Counted from the stretch's first letter, positions 9,520 to 24,373 are shown. The stretch: 64,000 nt of DNA from 3107 sp001483205 (GCA_964291375.2 OZ219809.1:2455145-2519144); one strand, 5' to 3'. Notes: generated by a model not told the origin, from the sequence alone. A program made the numbers and translations.

Positions 9520-12819
<3,300 letters not shown>

Positions 12820-13428
12820 TGGACCGCGGGGGATCAAATGTGTTTGCGGCTGACATACGCTGAAGCATTGCTTTGGAGGCCTCCACCTCAAGCGGGCCAA
12901 GGCGGTCCTTGTTTTCTTGATGCAACATTTCTGCTGCCGAAGCTGGACCTTCATGGTCGCCAGGCTCGAACTGATATTGCGCCAGCCAATCCAGCCTTCC
13001 GAAGGACCTGCTCTGCAAAAATGCCGATAGCAACGAAGGCTCCGCCTCATTGAGCAGACGAAACAGGTTTGGGCAGGTCTTGGCTGGGGCGCGAACCATT
13101 TAAATCTCCAAAAGAATTACTTGACCTCAAATCTGTGAGCGCGGCACCCGATTTGAAATTCAAAACTGAGATAACCTGTAGGGCAATAGGAAACGGGAAT
13201 GCTGGAACTGATCGCAACTGTTCTACGCGCCATGATTTCACCTCAACAAATGTTTGTTCTGAGCCCGACTCAACCTCGTATAATAGTTCACGAAACAGTG
13301 GTTCACAAGAGGCGATGTTCTCTACTTGTTCGCACGCATGAACAACACTGCGCTGCTGCATGTCCCACATGAGGTCGCGAGGTGGCTTTTGGTTGGTAAC
13401 GACACCATCAAGCACGGCCACACAGGAC
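12820..13428. other. Gap after the defence cassette with possible decayed minus-strand gene
   Basis: No intact gene is visible in these 609 bases. On the minus strand two overlapping frames (13441-13047 and 13099-12812) read as plausible protein pieces: one includes TFVEVKSWR and FPIALQVISVL, the other LAQYQFEPGDHEGP and LHQENKDRL. They could be parts of one gene broken by a frameshift near 13.07 kb. GC content is lower than in neighbouring genes. No function is assigned. Confidence 0.35.
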
Positions 13429-13632
13429 ATGAAACGACCCAACCCTCTGCCACCCGACCAGTTGACGCCCGCAGAACGCCGCGCCGAGCTATGCGGCCTT
13501 CTGGCTCTCGGGCTGGTTCGATTGCGGATGCGTGATCGGGCGGAAGTATCTGACGAAATTGGAGAAAGTAGCCTACACTATGCGTCCGACCAATGGCGTC
13601 ATGCAACTCCAATTCAACGGAGAAATGCATGA
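13429..13632 (+). CDS. Small conserved protein of the DUF2924-recombinase module
   Basis: This 67-residue protein starts MKRPNPLPPDQLTPAER and continues with ELCGLLALGLVRLRMRD. Short proteins with this opening are a regular companion upstream of DUF2924 genes in alphaproteobacterial islands. Its stop overlaps the ATG of the DUF2924 gene (ATGA), so the two are translationally coupled. ATG 13429 was chosen over the in-frame upstream start at 13360 because the conserved sequence begins there. Its function is unknown. Confidence 0.75.
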   Translation: MKRPNPLPPDQLTPAERRAELCGLLALGLVRLRMRDRAEVSDEIGESSLHYASDQWRHATPIQRRNA

Positions 13633-14081
13633 TCAAACAAGACCCGATTCCCGCCCGCCTGGCCGCGCTCAAGACGACATCGACGCCAGACTTGAAGAAA
13701 CAATGGCGTGAGCTGTTCGACAGCGAGCCGCCGCCGTTCAATCGACGCTACCTCGAAAGCCGACTGGCCTACCGCATCCAGGAACTGGCTTATGGTGGCC
13801 TGAAACCGGAAACGGTGAAACGTCTCGAGGCCCTTGGCGAACAGCTGGACGGCGGTGATCGCAAGAAGAGCCGCATCCGCGCTGACCTGACTCCCATTGT
13901 CGGGACGCGGTTGATCCGTGAATGGCAGGGCGTCGAGCACGTCGTCACGGTCACCGCTGACGGCTTCGACTGGCAGGGTCGGCCCTACAAATCGCTCTCT
14001 GCCATTGCCCGCGCCATCACCAGCACACGCTGGAACGGCTGGGTGTTCTTCGGGCTTAAAAATCATCGGAGGGGCGCTTGA
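13629..14081 (+). CDS. DUF2924 domain-containing protein
   Basis: The 150-residue product has the DUF2924 features: an N-terminal helix (LAALKTTSTPDLKKQWRELF), then YLESRLAYRIQELAYGG, and a C-terminal half with GTRLIREWQGVEHVVTV and SLSAIARAITSTRWNG. The family occurs almost always beside a large serine recombinase in alphaproteobacterial mobile islands and may assist recombination or its control, but no biochemical role is established to my knowledge. The start ATG 13629 overlaps the preceding stop. The next gene begins at TTG 14078, overlapping this gene's stop, with CGGAGGGG as a strong ribosome-binding site. Confidence 0.9.
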   Translation: MIKQDPIPARLAALKTTSTPDLKKQWRELFDSEPPPFNRRYLESRLAYRIQELAYGGLKPETVKRLEALGEQLDGGDRKKSRIRADLTPIVGTRLIREWQGVEHVVTVTADGFDWQGRPYKSLSAIARAITSTRWNGWVFFGLKNHRRGA

Positions 14082-15388
14082 CCAAACCGATTGTCCGGAA
14101 ACTGCGCTGCGCGATCTACACGCGCAAATCCTCCGAGGAAGGGCTGGAACAGGAGTTCAACAGCCTGCACGCCCAGCGGGAGGCCTGCGAAGCCTATATC
14201 GCCAGCCAGCGCTCCGAGGGCTGGGTGCTGGTCCGCGATCAATACGACGACGGTGGTGTTTCCGGCGGCACGCTCGAACGCCCTGGGCTGCAGCAGTTGA
14301 TGACCGACATCGAGGACGGGCTGGTCGACGTGGTCGTGGTCTACAAGATCGACCGCCTCAGTCGTTCTCTCGCCGATTTTGCCAAACTGGTCGACGTCTT
14401 CGACCGCAATGACGTGACCTTCGTGTCGGTGACACAGTCGTTCAATACCACCACGTCCATGGGGCGGCTGACGCTGAACATCCTGCTCTCGTTCGCCCAG
14501 TTCGAGCGCGAGGTCACCGCCGAGCGTATCCGCGACAAGGTCGCGGCCAGCCGCAAGAAGGGGATGTGGATGGGCGGCGTTCCGCCCTACGGATACCGCG
14601 TCGAGAACCGCAAGCTGGTCATCGACGACGAGCGCGCCGCGCACGTCCGCTGGATATTTGCCCGCTTCCTCGAGATCGGCTCGGGCACAGAGTTGGCGCG
14701 GGAGGTCGCGAAACGCGGTATCCGCACCCCACGCGGCAACCGCATCGACAAAAAGTACCTCTACCGGATGCTGAACAACCGCGCCTACATCGGCGAAGCG
14801 GTCCACAAGGGCGATAGTTATCCGGGCGAGCATGATGCCATCATCGAAAGGGATGTCTGGGATAAGGTCCACGCTATCCTGAAAGAAAGCCCCCGCAAGC
14901 GAGCCGCCCGCACCCGCGCCGATACACCCGCGCTGCTCAAAGGGTTGCTCTACGGCCCCGATGGCGCGGCGTTCTCGCCGACCCACACCCGGAAAGGCGG
15001 CAAGCTCTACCGCTACTATGTCAGCCAGACGGTACTGAAGCATGGCGCCGGATCCTGCCCGGTTGGCCGCGTGCCCGCGGGCGAGATCGAAGCCGCTGTC
15101 ATCGACCGGCTGCGCGCTGTGTTCCGCCAGCCCGAGATCGTAGCGGGCACGTGGAAGGCGGCCCGAGCGCATGACGGCGATATCATCAAGGCAGACGCCC
15201 GCGCGGCCCTGCAGCAACTCGACCCGCTGTGGGATGAACTCTTCCCTGCCGAGCAGGCACGCATCGTGGCGCTGCTGGTCGAGCGGGTGGACATCAGCAC
15301 GGAGGGCCTGAACGTCAGGCTCCGCGTCGACGGTCTCCGTGGCCTTGCGCGCGAAATGCTTGCAGGCGGCATCGAGGCGGCGGCATGA
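14078..15388 (+). CDS. Large serine site-specific recombinase
   Basis: The 436-residue product has an N-terminal resolvase domain with the catalytic serine in YTRKSSEEG (about residue 18) and the conserved KIDRLSRSLADF. A Recombinase domain (GVPPYGYRVE, YRMLNNRAYIGEAVHKG) follows, then a zinc-ribbon-like region and a helical C-terminus. Large serine recombinases integrate, excise or invert DNA without host factors. With the DUF2924 and HTH genes it forms the mobility module of the island. Whether it acts at the tRNA-Ser end of this island is not shown; serine integrases usually do not target tRNA genes. A TTG start at 14078 is supported by the adjacent CGGAGGGG. Confidence 0.93.
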   Translation: MTKPIVRKLRCAIYTRKSSEEGLEQEFNSLHAQREACEAYIASQRSEGWVLVRDQYDDGGVSGGTLERPGLQQLMTDIEDGLVDVVVVYKIDRLSRSLADFAKLVDVFDRNDVTFVSVTQSFNTTTSMGRLTLNILLSFAQFEREVTAERIRDKVAASRKKGMWMGGVPPYGYRVENRKLVIDDERAAHVRWIFARFLEIGSGTELAREVAKRGIRTPRGNRIDKKYLYRMLNNRAYIGEAVHKGDSYPGEHDAIIERDVWDKVHAILKESPRKRAARTRADTPALLKGLLYGPDGAAFSPTHTRKGGKLYRYYVSQTVLKHGAGSCPVGRVPAGEIEAAVIDRLRAVFRQPEIVAGTWKAARAHDGDIIKADARAALQQLDPLWDELFPAEQARIVALLVERVDISTEGLNVRLRVDGLRGLAREMLAGGIEAAA

Positions 15389-15771
15389 CCAGCGGGACGC
15401 CGATCTCGGACACCGTGACGCTGCACGTGCCATTCCGCGTCGTGAAGCGCGGTGGGCGAAAGGAGATGCAACTGCCGGAAGGGGCATCAAACACTCGCAA
15501 GGCTGACAACACGTTGGTCAAGGCGCTGGCCCGTGCGTTTCGCTGGAAAAGGATGTTGGAATCCGGCGAGTTTACGACCACCGCCGAGCTCGCGGATCGC
15601 GAAGGCATAGCACTTTCTTACATGACGCGAGTGCTGCGCATCACTCTGCTGGCCCCTGACATCGTCGAATCAATCCTGATGGGCCAGCAAGGCCCCGAGA
15701 TCACGCTTGCTATTCTGATGGACCCGTTCCCATTCGATTGGAGCGACCAGAGGTCCGACTTTTCTCTGTAG
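15385..15771 (+). CDS. Small helix-turn-helix protein of the recombinase module
   Basis: This 128-residue protein overlaps the recombinase stop by four bases (ATGA). Its C-terminal half contains a clear helix-turn-helix, TTAELADREGIALSYMTRVL, similar to ParB-type or phage HTH segments, preceded by a basic region (VKALARAFRWKRMLESG). Proteins of this type regularly follow DUF2924-linked recombinases in alphaproteobacteria. It may be a recombination directionality or regulatory factor; that is inference from position. Confidence 0.75.
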   Translation: MTSGTPISDTVTLHVPFRVVKRGGRKEMQLPEGASNTRKADNTLVKALARAFRWKRMLESGEFTTTAELADREGIALSYMTRVLRITLLAPDIVESILMGQQGPEITLAILMDPFPFDWSDQRSDFSL

Positions 15772-15793
15772 GACGATTACTGCATATCAGGAA

Positions 15794-15822
15794 TTGACAG
15801 CACTACTCCCATCACCTAAATC
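15794..15822 (+). promoter_or_regulatory. Sigma-70-like promoter of the type I RM operon
   Basis: TTGACA at 15794-15799 is followed after exactly 17 bases by TAAATC at 15817-15822, a good match to a housekeeping promoter. It sits 30 bp upstream of the hsdS ATG at 15852 and is the only gap of note before the hsd genes. Confidence 0.6.
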
Positions 15823-15842
15823 TCTGTAATCGAAATACAGAG
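15822..15842 (+). promoter_or_regulatory. Inverted repeat, possible operator of the hsd operon
   Basis: CTCTGTA (15822-15828) and TACAGAG (15836-15842) are perfect 7-bp arms separated by 7 bp. They overlap the presumed transcription start just after the -10 box, so a bound dimer would block the promoter. No regulator is identified; the HTH protein encoded directly upstream is a candidate. Confidence 0.4.
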
Positions 15843-15978
15843 GTTCAGACTATGCAGCTCGGAGAGCTATGCGACATCCATTCAGGCTACACCGCTCGCG
15901 GTCGACTAGAGCCAATTGCGGAAGGCGGCATGCCAGCCATCCAGCTGCGCGACGTCGGATCGCAAGGCGGTGTCTCTA

Positions 15979-16814
15979 GGGTGTAGACTCACAAATACCA
16001 TATGACGATAGCGGCGATCTGTGCTGCGGCGAGGAATGTTTCCGGGCATCGGAAGGTCCGCAAAGACAGTTGCCGCCAGTCCTTGAGTCTATTGAACATG
16101 CGTTCGATGATGTTGCGGGACTTGTAAAGCGCGGCGTCGTATTCGCACTGCGCCTTGCGGTTTCTGCGCGGCGGGATGCAGGGGGTCGCGCCGATGCTGG
16201 CCAGCCATTGGCGCAGGTGATCGGCGTCGTATCCCCGGTCGGCGATGACGGTGGCACCCTTACGGACATGACCTTCAAGGCATTGACGCGCTTGGGTAAT
16301 CTCAGCCCGATTGCCCGCGGTGATGTGCAGACGGACAGGCTTGCCCGCCCCGTCACAGACCAAGTGCAGCTTCGTGTTCAGCCCGCCTCTGGTGCGTCCG
16401 ATCGCCCGCCCGTCGCCGGGGTTTTTTTGACCCCGCCTGCGGCAATGCGATGGGTCTTGACGTGACTGGCGTCAATCATCAGCGTCGAAAGGTCGGCTCC
16501 CTCCGCCGCCAGGGCCTCGAAAATCCGCTCAAACACGCCTGCTTCCGACCAGCGCCGGTAGCGGTTGTAAAGCGTCTTTGCCGGGCCGTATTCGGCGGGC
16601 ACGTCCGACCAGCGATAGCCGCGTTGCAGGCAGAAGATGATGCCGGAGATCACCCGCCGGTCGTCCACGCGCGGCACACCACGGGGTTTGTTCGGCAGTA
16701 ACGGTTTGATCTTGTTGAATTGTTCTTCGGTGAGGCGGAAATTGCCGGACATGAAACCCTCCTGTGCTGCGGTTTCCGTCATTGAAGCATAAAACTAATT
16801 ATAGGTCTACACCC
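15979..16814 (-). mobile_element. IS5-family (IS427-type) insertion sequence, copy A
   Basis: An 836-bp element bounded by CTAG targets, consistent with TA duplication. Its ends are imperfect inverted repeats: GGGTGTAGACTCACAAAT at the left and, reading inward from the right, GGGTGTAGACCTATAATT. The transposase is on the minus strand. It lies directly next to copy B with only TA between them, the two transposase genes pointing away from the junction. Confidence 0.9.
15989..16752 (-). CDS. IS427-type transposase of copy A (two frames joined by -1 frameshift)
   Basis: The first frame (16752-16378) starts MSGNFRLTEEQFNKIKPLLP and ends soon after an A7 run (the T7 at 16425-16431 on the plus strand). 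The second frame (to 15989) carries HITAGNRAEITQARQC, VIADRGYDADHLRQWL and the C-terminal RNIIERMFNRLKDWRQLSLR with the catalytic glutamate. A -1 slip on the A7 run joins them into the usual DDE transposase, as is known for the IS427 group. It differs from copies B and C in the first half but is nearly identical to copy C in the second. Confidence 0.85.
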
Positions 16815-16816
16815 TA

Positions 16817-17654
16817 GAGCGTAGACTTATAAACTGATATGTGATTCAAAGTTTTCCATGATGAAACGAGGGAGGGTTTGATGTCCGGTAATTTCTGGCT
16901 GTCCGAGGAACAGTTCAACAAGATCAAACCGTTGCTGCCGAACAAGCCCCGCGGTGTGCCGCGCGTGGATGACCGGCGGGTGATCTCCGGGATCATCTTC
17001 TGCCTCAAACGCGGCTATCGCTGGTCGGATGTGCCCGCCGAATATGGCCCGGCCAAGACGCTTTATAACCGCTACAAACGCTGGTCTGAGGCAGGCGTGT
17101 TCGGGCGGATATTCGAGGCTCTGGCGGCGGAGCGGGCCGACCTTTCGACCCTGATGATTGATGCGAGCCATATCAAGGCCCACCGGATCGCCGCGGGCGG
17201 GATCAAAAAAACACCGGCGACGGACGGGCAATCGGGCGGACGAAAGGCGGGCTGAACACGAAGCTGCACCTGGTCTGCGATGGGGCGGGCAGGCCGGTGC
17301 ATCTGCACATCACCGCGGGCAACCGCGCCGACATTACCCAAGCACGTCAATGCCTTGAGGGCCATGTCCGTAAGGGTGACACCGTCATCGCAGATCGCGG
17401 GTATGACGCGAACCACCTGCGCCAATGGCTGACCGGCATCGGCGCGACACCCTGCATCCCGCCGCGCAAAAACCGCAAGGTTCGGCTCAAATACGACGCC
17501 GCGCTTTACAAGTCCCGCAACATCATCGAGCGCATGTTCAACCGCCTCAAAGACTGGCGGCAACTGAGCCTGCGCACCTTTCGATGCGCCGAAACATTCC
17601 TCGCCGCAGCACAGATCGCCGCTATCGTCATATGGTATTTGTGAGTCTACACCC
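16817..17654 (+). mobile_element. IS5-family (IS427-type) insertion sequence, copy B
   Basis: An 838-bp element adjoining copy A at a shared TA. The left end starts GAGCGTAGACTTATAAAC and the right end, read inward, is GGGTGTAGACTCACAAAT, an imperfect inverted pair. The right flank is CTAG followed by the resumed hsdS sequence. Copy C in hsdR shares the first half of this element almost base for base, in direct orientation 6.7 kb away, so recombination between them would delete hsdM, hsdS, the DUF3800 gene and half of hsdR. Confidence 0.9.
16881..17644 (+). CDS. IS427-type transposase of copy B (two frames joined by -1 frameshift)
   Basis: The frame from ATG 16881 (MSGNFWLSEEQFNKIKPLLP) ends at 17255, just after an A7 run. 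A -1 slip there continues as NTGDGRAIGRTKGGLNTK and HITAGNRADITQARQC to the stop at 17644, giving a complete DDE transposase of about 254 residues. GAGGGTTTG precedes the start. The second half differs from copies A and C at many positions (for example TGIGATPCIPPRKNRKVRLK). Confidence 0.88.
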
Positions 17655-18119
17655 TAGCAGTTCGCTGCAGCGATATGACCTCGCGGACCTTTCAGATCGC
17701 TACCTGGTCCGTGGCGGCGAGGTCATCTTCAGATCCCGTGGCGAGCCTAACACTGCAGCCGTTGTGGGCGCTGAACTCAGCGAGCCCGCAGCAGTCATCG
17801 TTCCGCTCATCATCATGCGCCCGGATCAAGAACGGGTACTTCCCGCGTATCTCGCCTGGGCCATCAATCAGCCCGACGCACAGCGCAAGCTCGGCTCCGA
17901 AGCTCAGGGGACCAACCTACGCATGATTCCGAAGGCTGTGTTGGAGCGGCTGGATATTCCTCTCCCCGACCTCGAAACCCAACATCGCATCGCGACGATG
18001 GATGCCCTCGTACGGCGTGAGGGTGGCCTTTTGCGCGAACTCGCCGACCGCCGCGAACAATTCAACAATCTCATTCTCAGCGAGCGGGCCAGGCTCGCGC
18101 AACAACAGGGATACCCGCA

Positions 18120-19629
<1,510 letters not shown>

Positions 19630-19637
<8 letters not shown>

Positions 19638-20853
19638 AAGCTCCGAGGCATTTCCAAGCGTGGCCTTGGCGCGATTGGTTCAGAATGGCCGCAAGATCAC
19701 CTATGGAATTGTTCAACCCGGCGAGTTTGTGACCGATGGCGTGATCCTTGTCAGAGGTCGCGACTATTCTGCGGGGTGGCGCGATATCGACGGCTTCATG
19801 CGCGTGACCCATGAAATCGACGCGCCATATAAGCGCTCGAAGCTGAAGGCCGGTGATATCGTAATGACGATTGTCGGCGCGAACACCGGGACGGTAGCGG
19901 TGGTTCCGGATTGGCTGGAAGGGGCGAATATCACGCAGACCACCGCACGGATTGCGGTCGACTCGATGAATGCTGTCCCCGGATATGTCGAACAGGTTTT
20001 ACGGTCAGCTATTGGACAGGAATCAGTCTACAGATTTCAGAAGGGCGGAGCTCAACCAGGTCTCAACCTTGCCGACGTGGAGAAGTTCGAGCTACCTCTG
20101 CCACCGCTCCCCGAACAGCGCAAGATCGCCGAGATCCTGCGGACGTGGGACGAAGCGCTCGAAAAGCTCACCGCCCTCCGCGCGGCGAAGCAGGGTCGGC
20201 TTACTGGCCTAACGCAGCAGATAATGGGTCGTGGCGGTGTGTTCCCAGAACGCTGGCCGCTCAAGGCACTGTCAGCCGTTGCAACTCCAGTGCGGCGCAA
20301 GAGCGCTGGCGAATATCATCCTGTCATGACGATCTCGGCGAAGTCGGGATTCCTCATGCAGTCCGACAAGTTCGCACGCGACATGGCGGGCCGCAGCGTC
20401 GAGCGCTACACTCTCCTGCACGAGGGCGAGTTCGCCTATAACAAGGGCAACTCCAAGACCGCCCCTTATGGCTGTGTCTTCCGCCTCGACCGGCCCACGG
20501 CGCTGGTCCCCTTCGTATACTACTGCTTCGCGTTGAAGTCGGGTCTCGATCCGGAGTTCTACGAGCATCTCTTCGCCGCTGGTGCGCTGAACCACCAGCT
20601 CTCGCGCCTGATCAACTCGGGCGTCCGAAACGACGGGCTGCTCAACCTTTACTCAGACGACTTTTGCAGCTGCCGGGTGCCGGTCCCGCCAATCGACGAG
20701 CAACGACAGATCGGGCGGGCCCTGACGACCGCAAAGCAGGAACTGGCGTTGCTCGATGAAGAGATCGAAGCACTGACCCGTCAGAAATGCGGCCTGATGC
20801 AGAAGCTGCTGACAGGCGAGTGGCGGGTGAATGTGGAGGCGCATGTTGCCTGA
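19630..20853 (+). CDS. hsdS: Type I restriction-modification specificity subunit S
   Basis: The 407-residue protein shows two target-recognition domains, each followed by a conserved helical segment: LADVEKFELPLPPLPEQRKI with EKLTALRAAKQGRLTGLTQ near the middle, and VPPIDEQRQIGRALTTAK with LTRQKCGLMQKLLTGEWRV at the end. The final LLTGEWRV signature is typical of HsdS. It selects the two halves of the recognition site for the M2S and R2M2S complexes. The start overlaps hsdM by eight bases. It is the intact specificity gene of this locus, the other being broken by IS elements. Confidence 0.95.
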
Positions 20854-21577
20854 CTTCTCGGACTTCATCGTTTATGCCGACGAAAGCGGCGATCACGGGA
20901 TGGTCAGCATTGATCCGCAGTATCCCGTCTTCGCGCTGACCTTCTGTGTCATGCGCAAAGATGCGTATGTCGGCGAAGTCGTACCCGCCATGCAGCGGTT
21001 CAAGTTCGGTATCTGGGGCCACGACTCGGTCGTCCTGCACGAACACGAAATCCGCAAGAGCCTTGGCCCCTTCGGCCTGCTGCGCACCGACCGCATGCTG
21101 CGAACCCGCTTCTTCGATGAGTTGAACGCGCTGATGGAAGCTGCCCCGATGACGATTTTCGCCTCGGTCATCGACAAGGCCAAGCACCGAGCGAAATACG
21201 CCAACCCGTGGAACCCCTATGAAATCGCGCTGCATTTCTGCATGGAACGGCTGCACATCCTGATGACGGCAGAAAAACAGCACGGCAAGACCGTGCACGT
21301 CGTATTCGAAAGCCGGGGCCCGAAAGAGGACAAGGAGCTCGAGCTCGAATTTCGTCGCATCGCCGGGAATGACAGCCACTGGGGCTACCGTCGGCACGAT
21401 TTCAGCCGCTTCGACTTCCAGCCGGTGTTCATCCCCAAGGCAGCGAATGCGTCCGGCCTGCAGCTTGCCGACCTGACCGCCCGGCCAATCGCCCTGTCGC
21501 GCCTGCGCCCCGACCAGCCGAACCGCGCGTTCGAGATCATTCAGCCAAAGTTGGGAGGCCTCAAATGCTTCCCATAA
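20843..21577 (+). CDS. DUF3800 domain-containing protein
   Basis: The 244-residue protein opens with FIVYADESGDHG and ends with LQLADLTARPI, the two hallmark acidic segments of DUF3800, a family with an RNase H-like fold that is frequent next to restriction and other defence genes. The Asp and Glu residues in those motifs would coordinate metal if it is a nuclease, but activity is not established for this gene. ATG 20843 overlaps the end of hsdS by 11 bases, so it belongs to the hsd operon and lies between hsdS and hsdR. Confidence 0.85.
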   Translation: MLPDFSDFIVYADESGDHGMVSIDPQYPVFALTFCVMRKDAYVGEVVPAMQRFKFGIWGHDSVVLHEHEIRKSLGPFGLLRTDRMLRTRFFDELNALMEAAPMTIFASVIDKAKHRAKYANPWNPYEIALHFCMERLHILMTAEKQHGKTVHVVFESRGPKEDKELELEFRRIAGNDSHWGYRRHDFSRFDFQPVFIPKAANASGLQLADLTARPIALSRLRPDQPNRAFEIIQPKLGGLKCFP

Positions 21578-23535
21578 GCCACCGTCAATTAACAAAAAAC
21601 AAAAGGGCTCCGGAAGCTCCAGAACCCTTCTGTCGACCGGGAAATGCCCAATCCTTTGACCTCTATATAGCCACAGAGCCCCTTAACCGCAAGTTAATCC
21701 GGACCCGGGAGCCCCGCCCATGACCTTCAACGCCACCGAGAAACACCAGTCCCAGATCCCGGCGCTTCAGCTGCTGGTAGCACTCGGGTTCATCCCGCTC
21801 TCGCAGGAGAAAGCCCTGCGCCTCCGCGGCGGGCGGCTCCGGAACGTGGTTCTGGACGACGTACTCGCCGATCAGTTGATGCGCATCAACAGCTTCACGC
21901 ATCGGGGTCACGAATACGGCTTCGATCTTGAGGACACTCACGAGGCGATGCGGCGGCTCAAACCCACACCGGACCGTCTGAAGGGCCTCCGCGGGACGAA
22001 CCAGGACATCTACGACACGCTCGTTCTCGGCACGACGATCACGAAGTCCATTGATGGCGATTCCAAGAGCTACTCGTTCCGTTTCATCGATTGGGAGAAA
22101 CCCGAAAACAACGTCTTTCACGTCACGGCGGAATTTGCCGTCGAACGCACCGGCACCACACAAACCAAGCGGTGCGATATCGTCGCCTTCGTAAATGGCA
22201 TCCCGGTTCTGGTCATCGAAAACAAGCGCCCGACCGAGAGCCTGAAGAAGGCCGACAGCCAACTGATCGGATATCAACACGAAGATAACATCCCTCAGCT
22301 TTTCCACTTTGCACAGCTGCTTATCAGCATGAAGCGGTCCGAAGCTCGGTATACCACGGTCGGGACCAAGCGGCAGTTCTGGCAAACTTGGCGGGATGAA
22401 GAAGATACCGACGAGGCGATTGCGCCGCTCGCCAACCGCGACCTGACAAATGCCGAGAAGGACGCGATCTTCTCCGGTGATTTCTCGACCGCACGAACAT
22501 ATTTCGAGGCAATGACAGCAGAGGGAGATCGCGCCATCACGGCACAAGATCGTACGACTTATGCCCTCTGCCGACCTGAACGGCTGCTCGACCTAATACG
22601 GCGTTTCACTGTTTTTGATGGCGGCGTTCGGAAGGTAGCGCGTCATCAGCAGTTTTTCGGCATCCGCCGCGCGGTAGAGACCGTGAAGCAGTTCGATGTC
22701 AGCGGCGCGCGCAAAGGCGGCGTGATCTGGCACACTCAGGGTTCGGGCAAGTCGTTGACCATGGTCATGCTGGGCAGATCGTTGGCACTTGATAAGACCA
22801 TCCGGAATCCGCGAATTCTAATCGTTACCGATCGCGACGATCTCGACAAACAAATCAAGGATACCTTCAAGTCCTGCGATCTAGAGCCAATTCGCGCGAC
22901 AAGTGGCTCGCATCTCTTGGAACTGATCCGTGATCGGGCACCCCTGATCACAACGATCATCAACAAGTTCGAAACAGCATTACGGAACAGCCAAGCTCCG
23001 GACCAGGACGAAAACATCTTCGTGCTCGTTGACGAGAGCCACCGCACACAGACAGGTCGCTACGGTGGCCACAGTCAGTTCGCGACCAAGATGCGCAGGC
23101 TTCTGCCGAAAGCTTGCTATCTGGGGTTCACTGGCACTCCGCTTCTCAAGAAGGAGAAGAACACGCTCTCGACCTTTGGGCGATTGATCCACCGGTATGC
23201 CATCGATGAAGCGGTTGCCGATGAGGCAGTGGTTCCGCTTTTGTACGAGGGGCGGCTGGTCGAGCAGCAGATCACCGGGAATGTTATCGATCGTTGGTTC
23301 GACAAGATCAGTGAGGGTCTGAAGAGTAGCCAGAAGGCAGATCTTAAGGGCAAGTTTTCGCGAATGGACGCTCTGTCCAAGACGGGACAAACGATACGGG
23401 CGAAAGCGTTCGATATTTCGGAACATTATCGCCAGCATTGGCATGGCACTGGATTCAAGGCGCAACTGGTTGCCCCGTCAAAGGCAGCGGCGGTGCGTTT
23501 CAAGGAAGTGCTCGACGAGACTGGTCATGTCACTA

Positions 23536-24373
23536 GAGCGTAGACTTATAAACTGATATGTGATTCAAAGTTTTCCATGATGAAACGAGGGAGGGTTTGA
23601 TGTCCGGTAATTTCTGGCTGTCCGAGGAACAGTTCAACAAGATCAAACCGTTGCTGCCGAACAAGCCCCGCGGTGTGCCGCGCGTGGATGACCGGCGGGT
23701 GATCTCCGGGATCATCTTCTGCCTCAAACGCGGCTATCGCTGGTCGGATGTGCCCGCCGAATATGGCCCGGCCAAGACGCTTTATAACCGCTACAAACGC
23801 TGGTCTGAGGCAGGCGTGTTCGGACAGATATTCGAGGCTCTGGCGGCGGAGCGGGCCGACCTTTCGACGCTGATGATTGATGCGAGCCACATCAAGGCCC
23901 ACCGGATCGCCGCGGGCGGGATCAAAAAAACACCGGCGACGGGCGGGCGATCGGGCGGACAAAAGGCGGGCTGAACACGAAGCTGCATCTGGTCTGTGAC
24001 GGGGCGGGCAAGCCTGTCCGTCTGCACATCACCGCGGGCAATCGGGCTGAGATTACCCAAGCGCGTCAATGCCTTGAAGGTCATGTCCGTAAGGGTGCCA
24101 CCGTCATCGCCGACCGGGGATACGACGCCGATCACCTGCGCCAATGGCTGGCCGGCATCGGCGCGACCCCCTGCATCCCGCCGCGCAGAAACCGCAAGGC
24201 GCAGCGCGAATACGACGCCGCGCTTTACAAGTCCCGCAACATCATCGAACGCATGTTCAATCGGCTCAAGGACTGGCGGCAACTGTCTTTGCGGACCTTC
24301 CGATGCCCGGAAACATTCCTCGCCGCAGCACAGATCGCCGCTATCGTCATATGGTATTTGTGAGTCTACACCC
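23536..24373 (+). mobile_element. IS5-family (IS427-type) insertion sequence, copy C (mosaic)
   Basis: An 838-bp element within hsdR bounded by CTAG targets with TA duplicated. Its left half, including the end and the first transposase frame, matches copy B almost exactly. From about 23.97 kb onward its right half matches copy A with only a handful of differences and differs from copy B at many positions. It therefore looks like a recombinant of the other two types. Orientation is the same as copy B. Confidence 0.93.
23600..24363 (+). CDS. IS427-type transposase of copy C (two frames joined by -1 frameshift)
   Basis: The first frame runs from ATG 23600 (MSGNFWLSEEQFNKIKPLLP) to a stop at 23974. 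The second, reached by a -1 slip on the A7 run near 23930, continues through HITAGNRAEITQARQC and RNIIERMFNRLKDWRQLSLR to 24363. All parts of a DDE transposase appear intact, so this copy could be mobile. The first half is of the copy B type and the second of the copy A type. Confidence 0.88.

Noticed and set aside
14063..15490. Minus-strand open frame of 475 codons
   Set aside because: It is antisense to the serine recombinase; the composition is that of a GC shadow.
21589..21640. Hairpin AAGGGCTCCGG / CCAGAACCCTT after the DUF3800 gene as a terminator
   Set aside because: The stem has two mismatches and no T-run follows on the plus strand; the A-run precedes it, so it would only work on the other strand, where no gene needs it.
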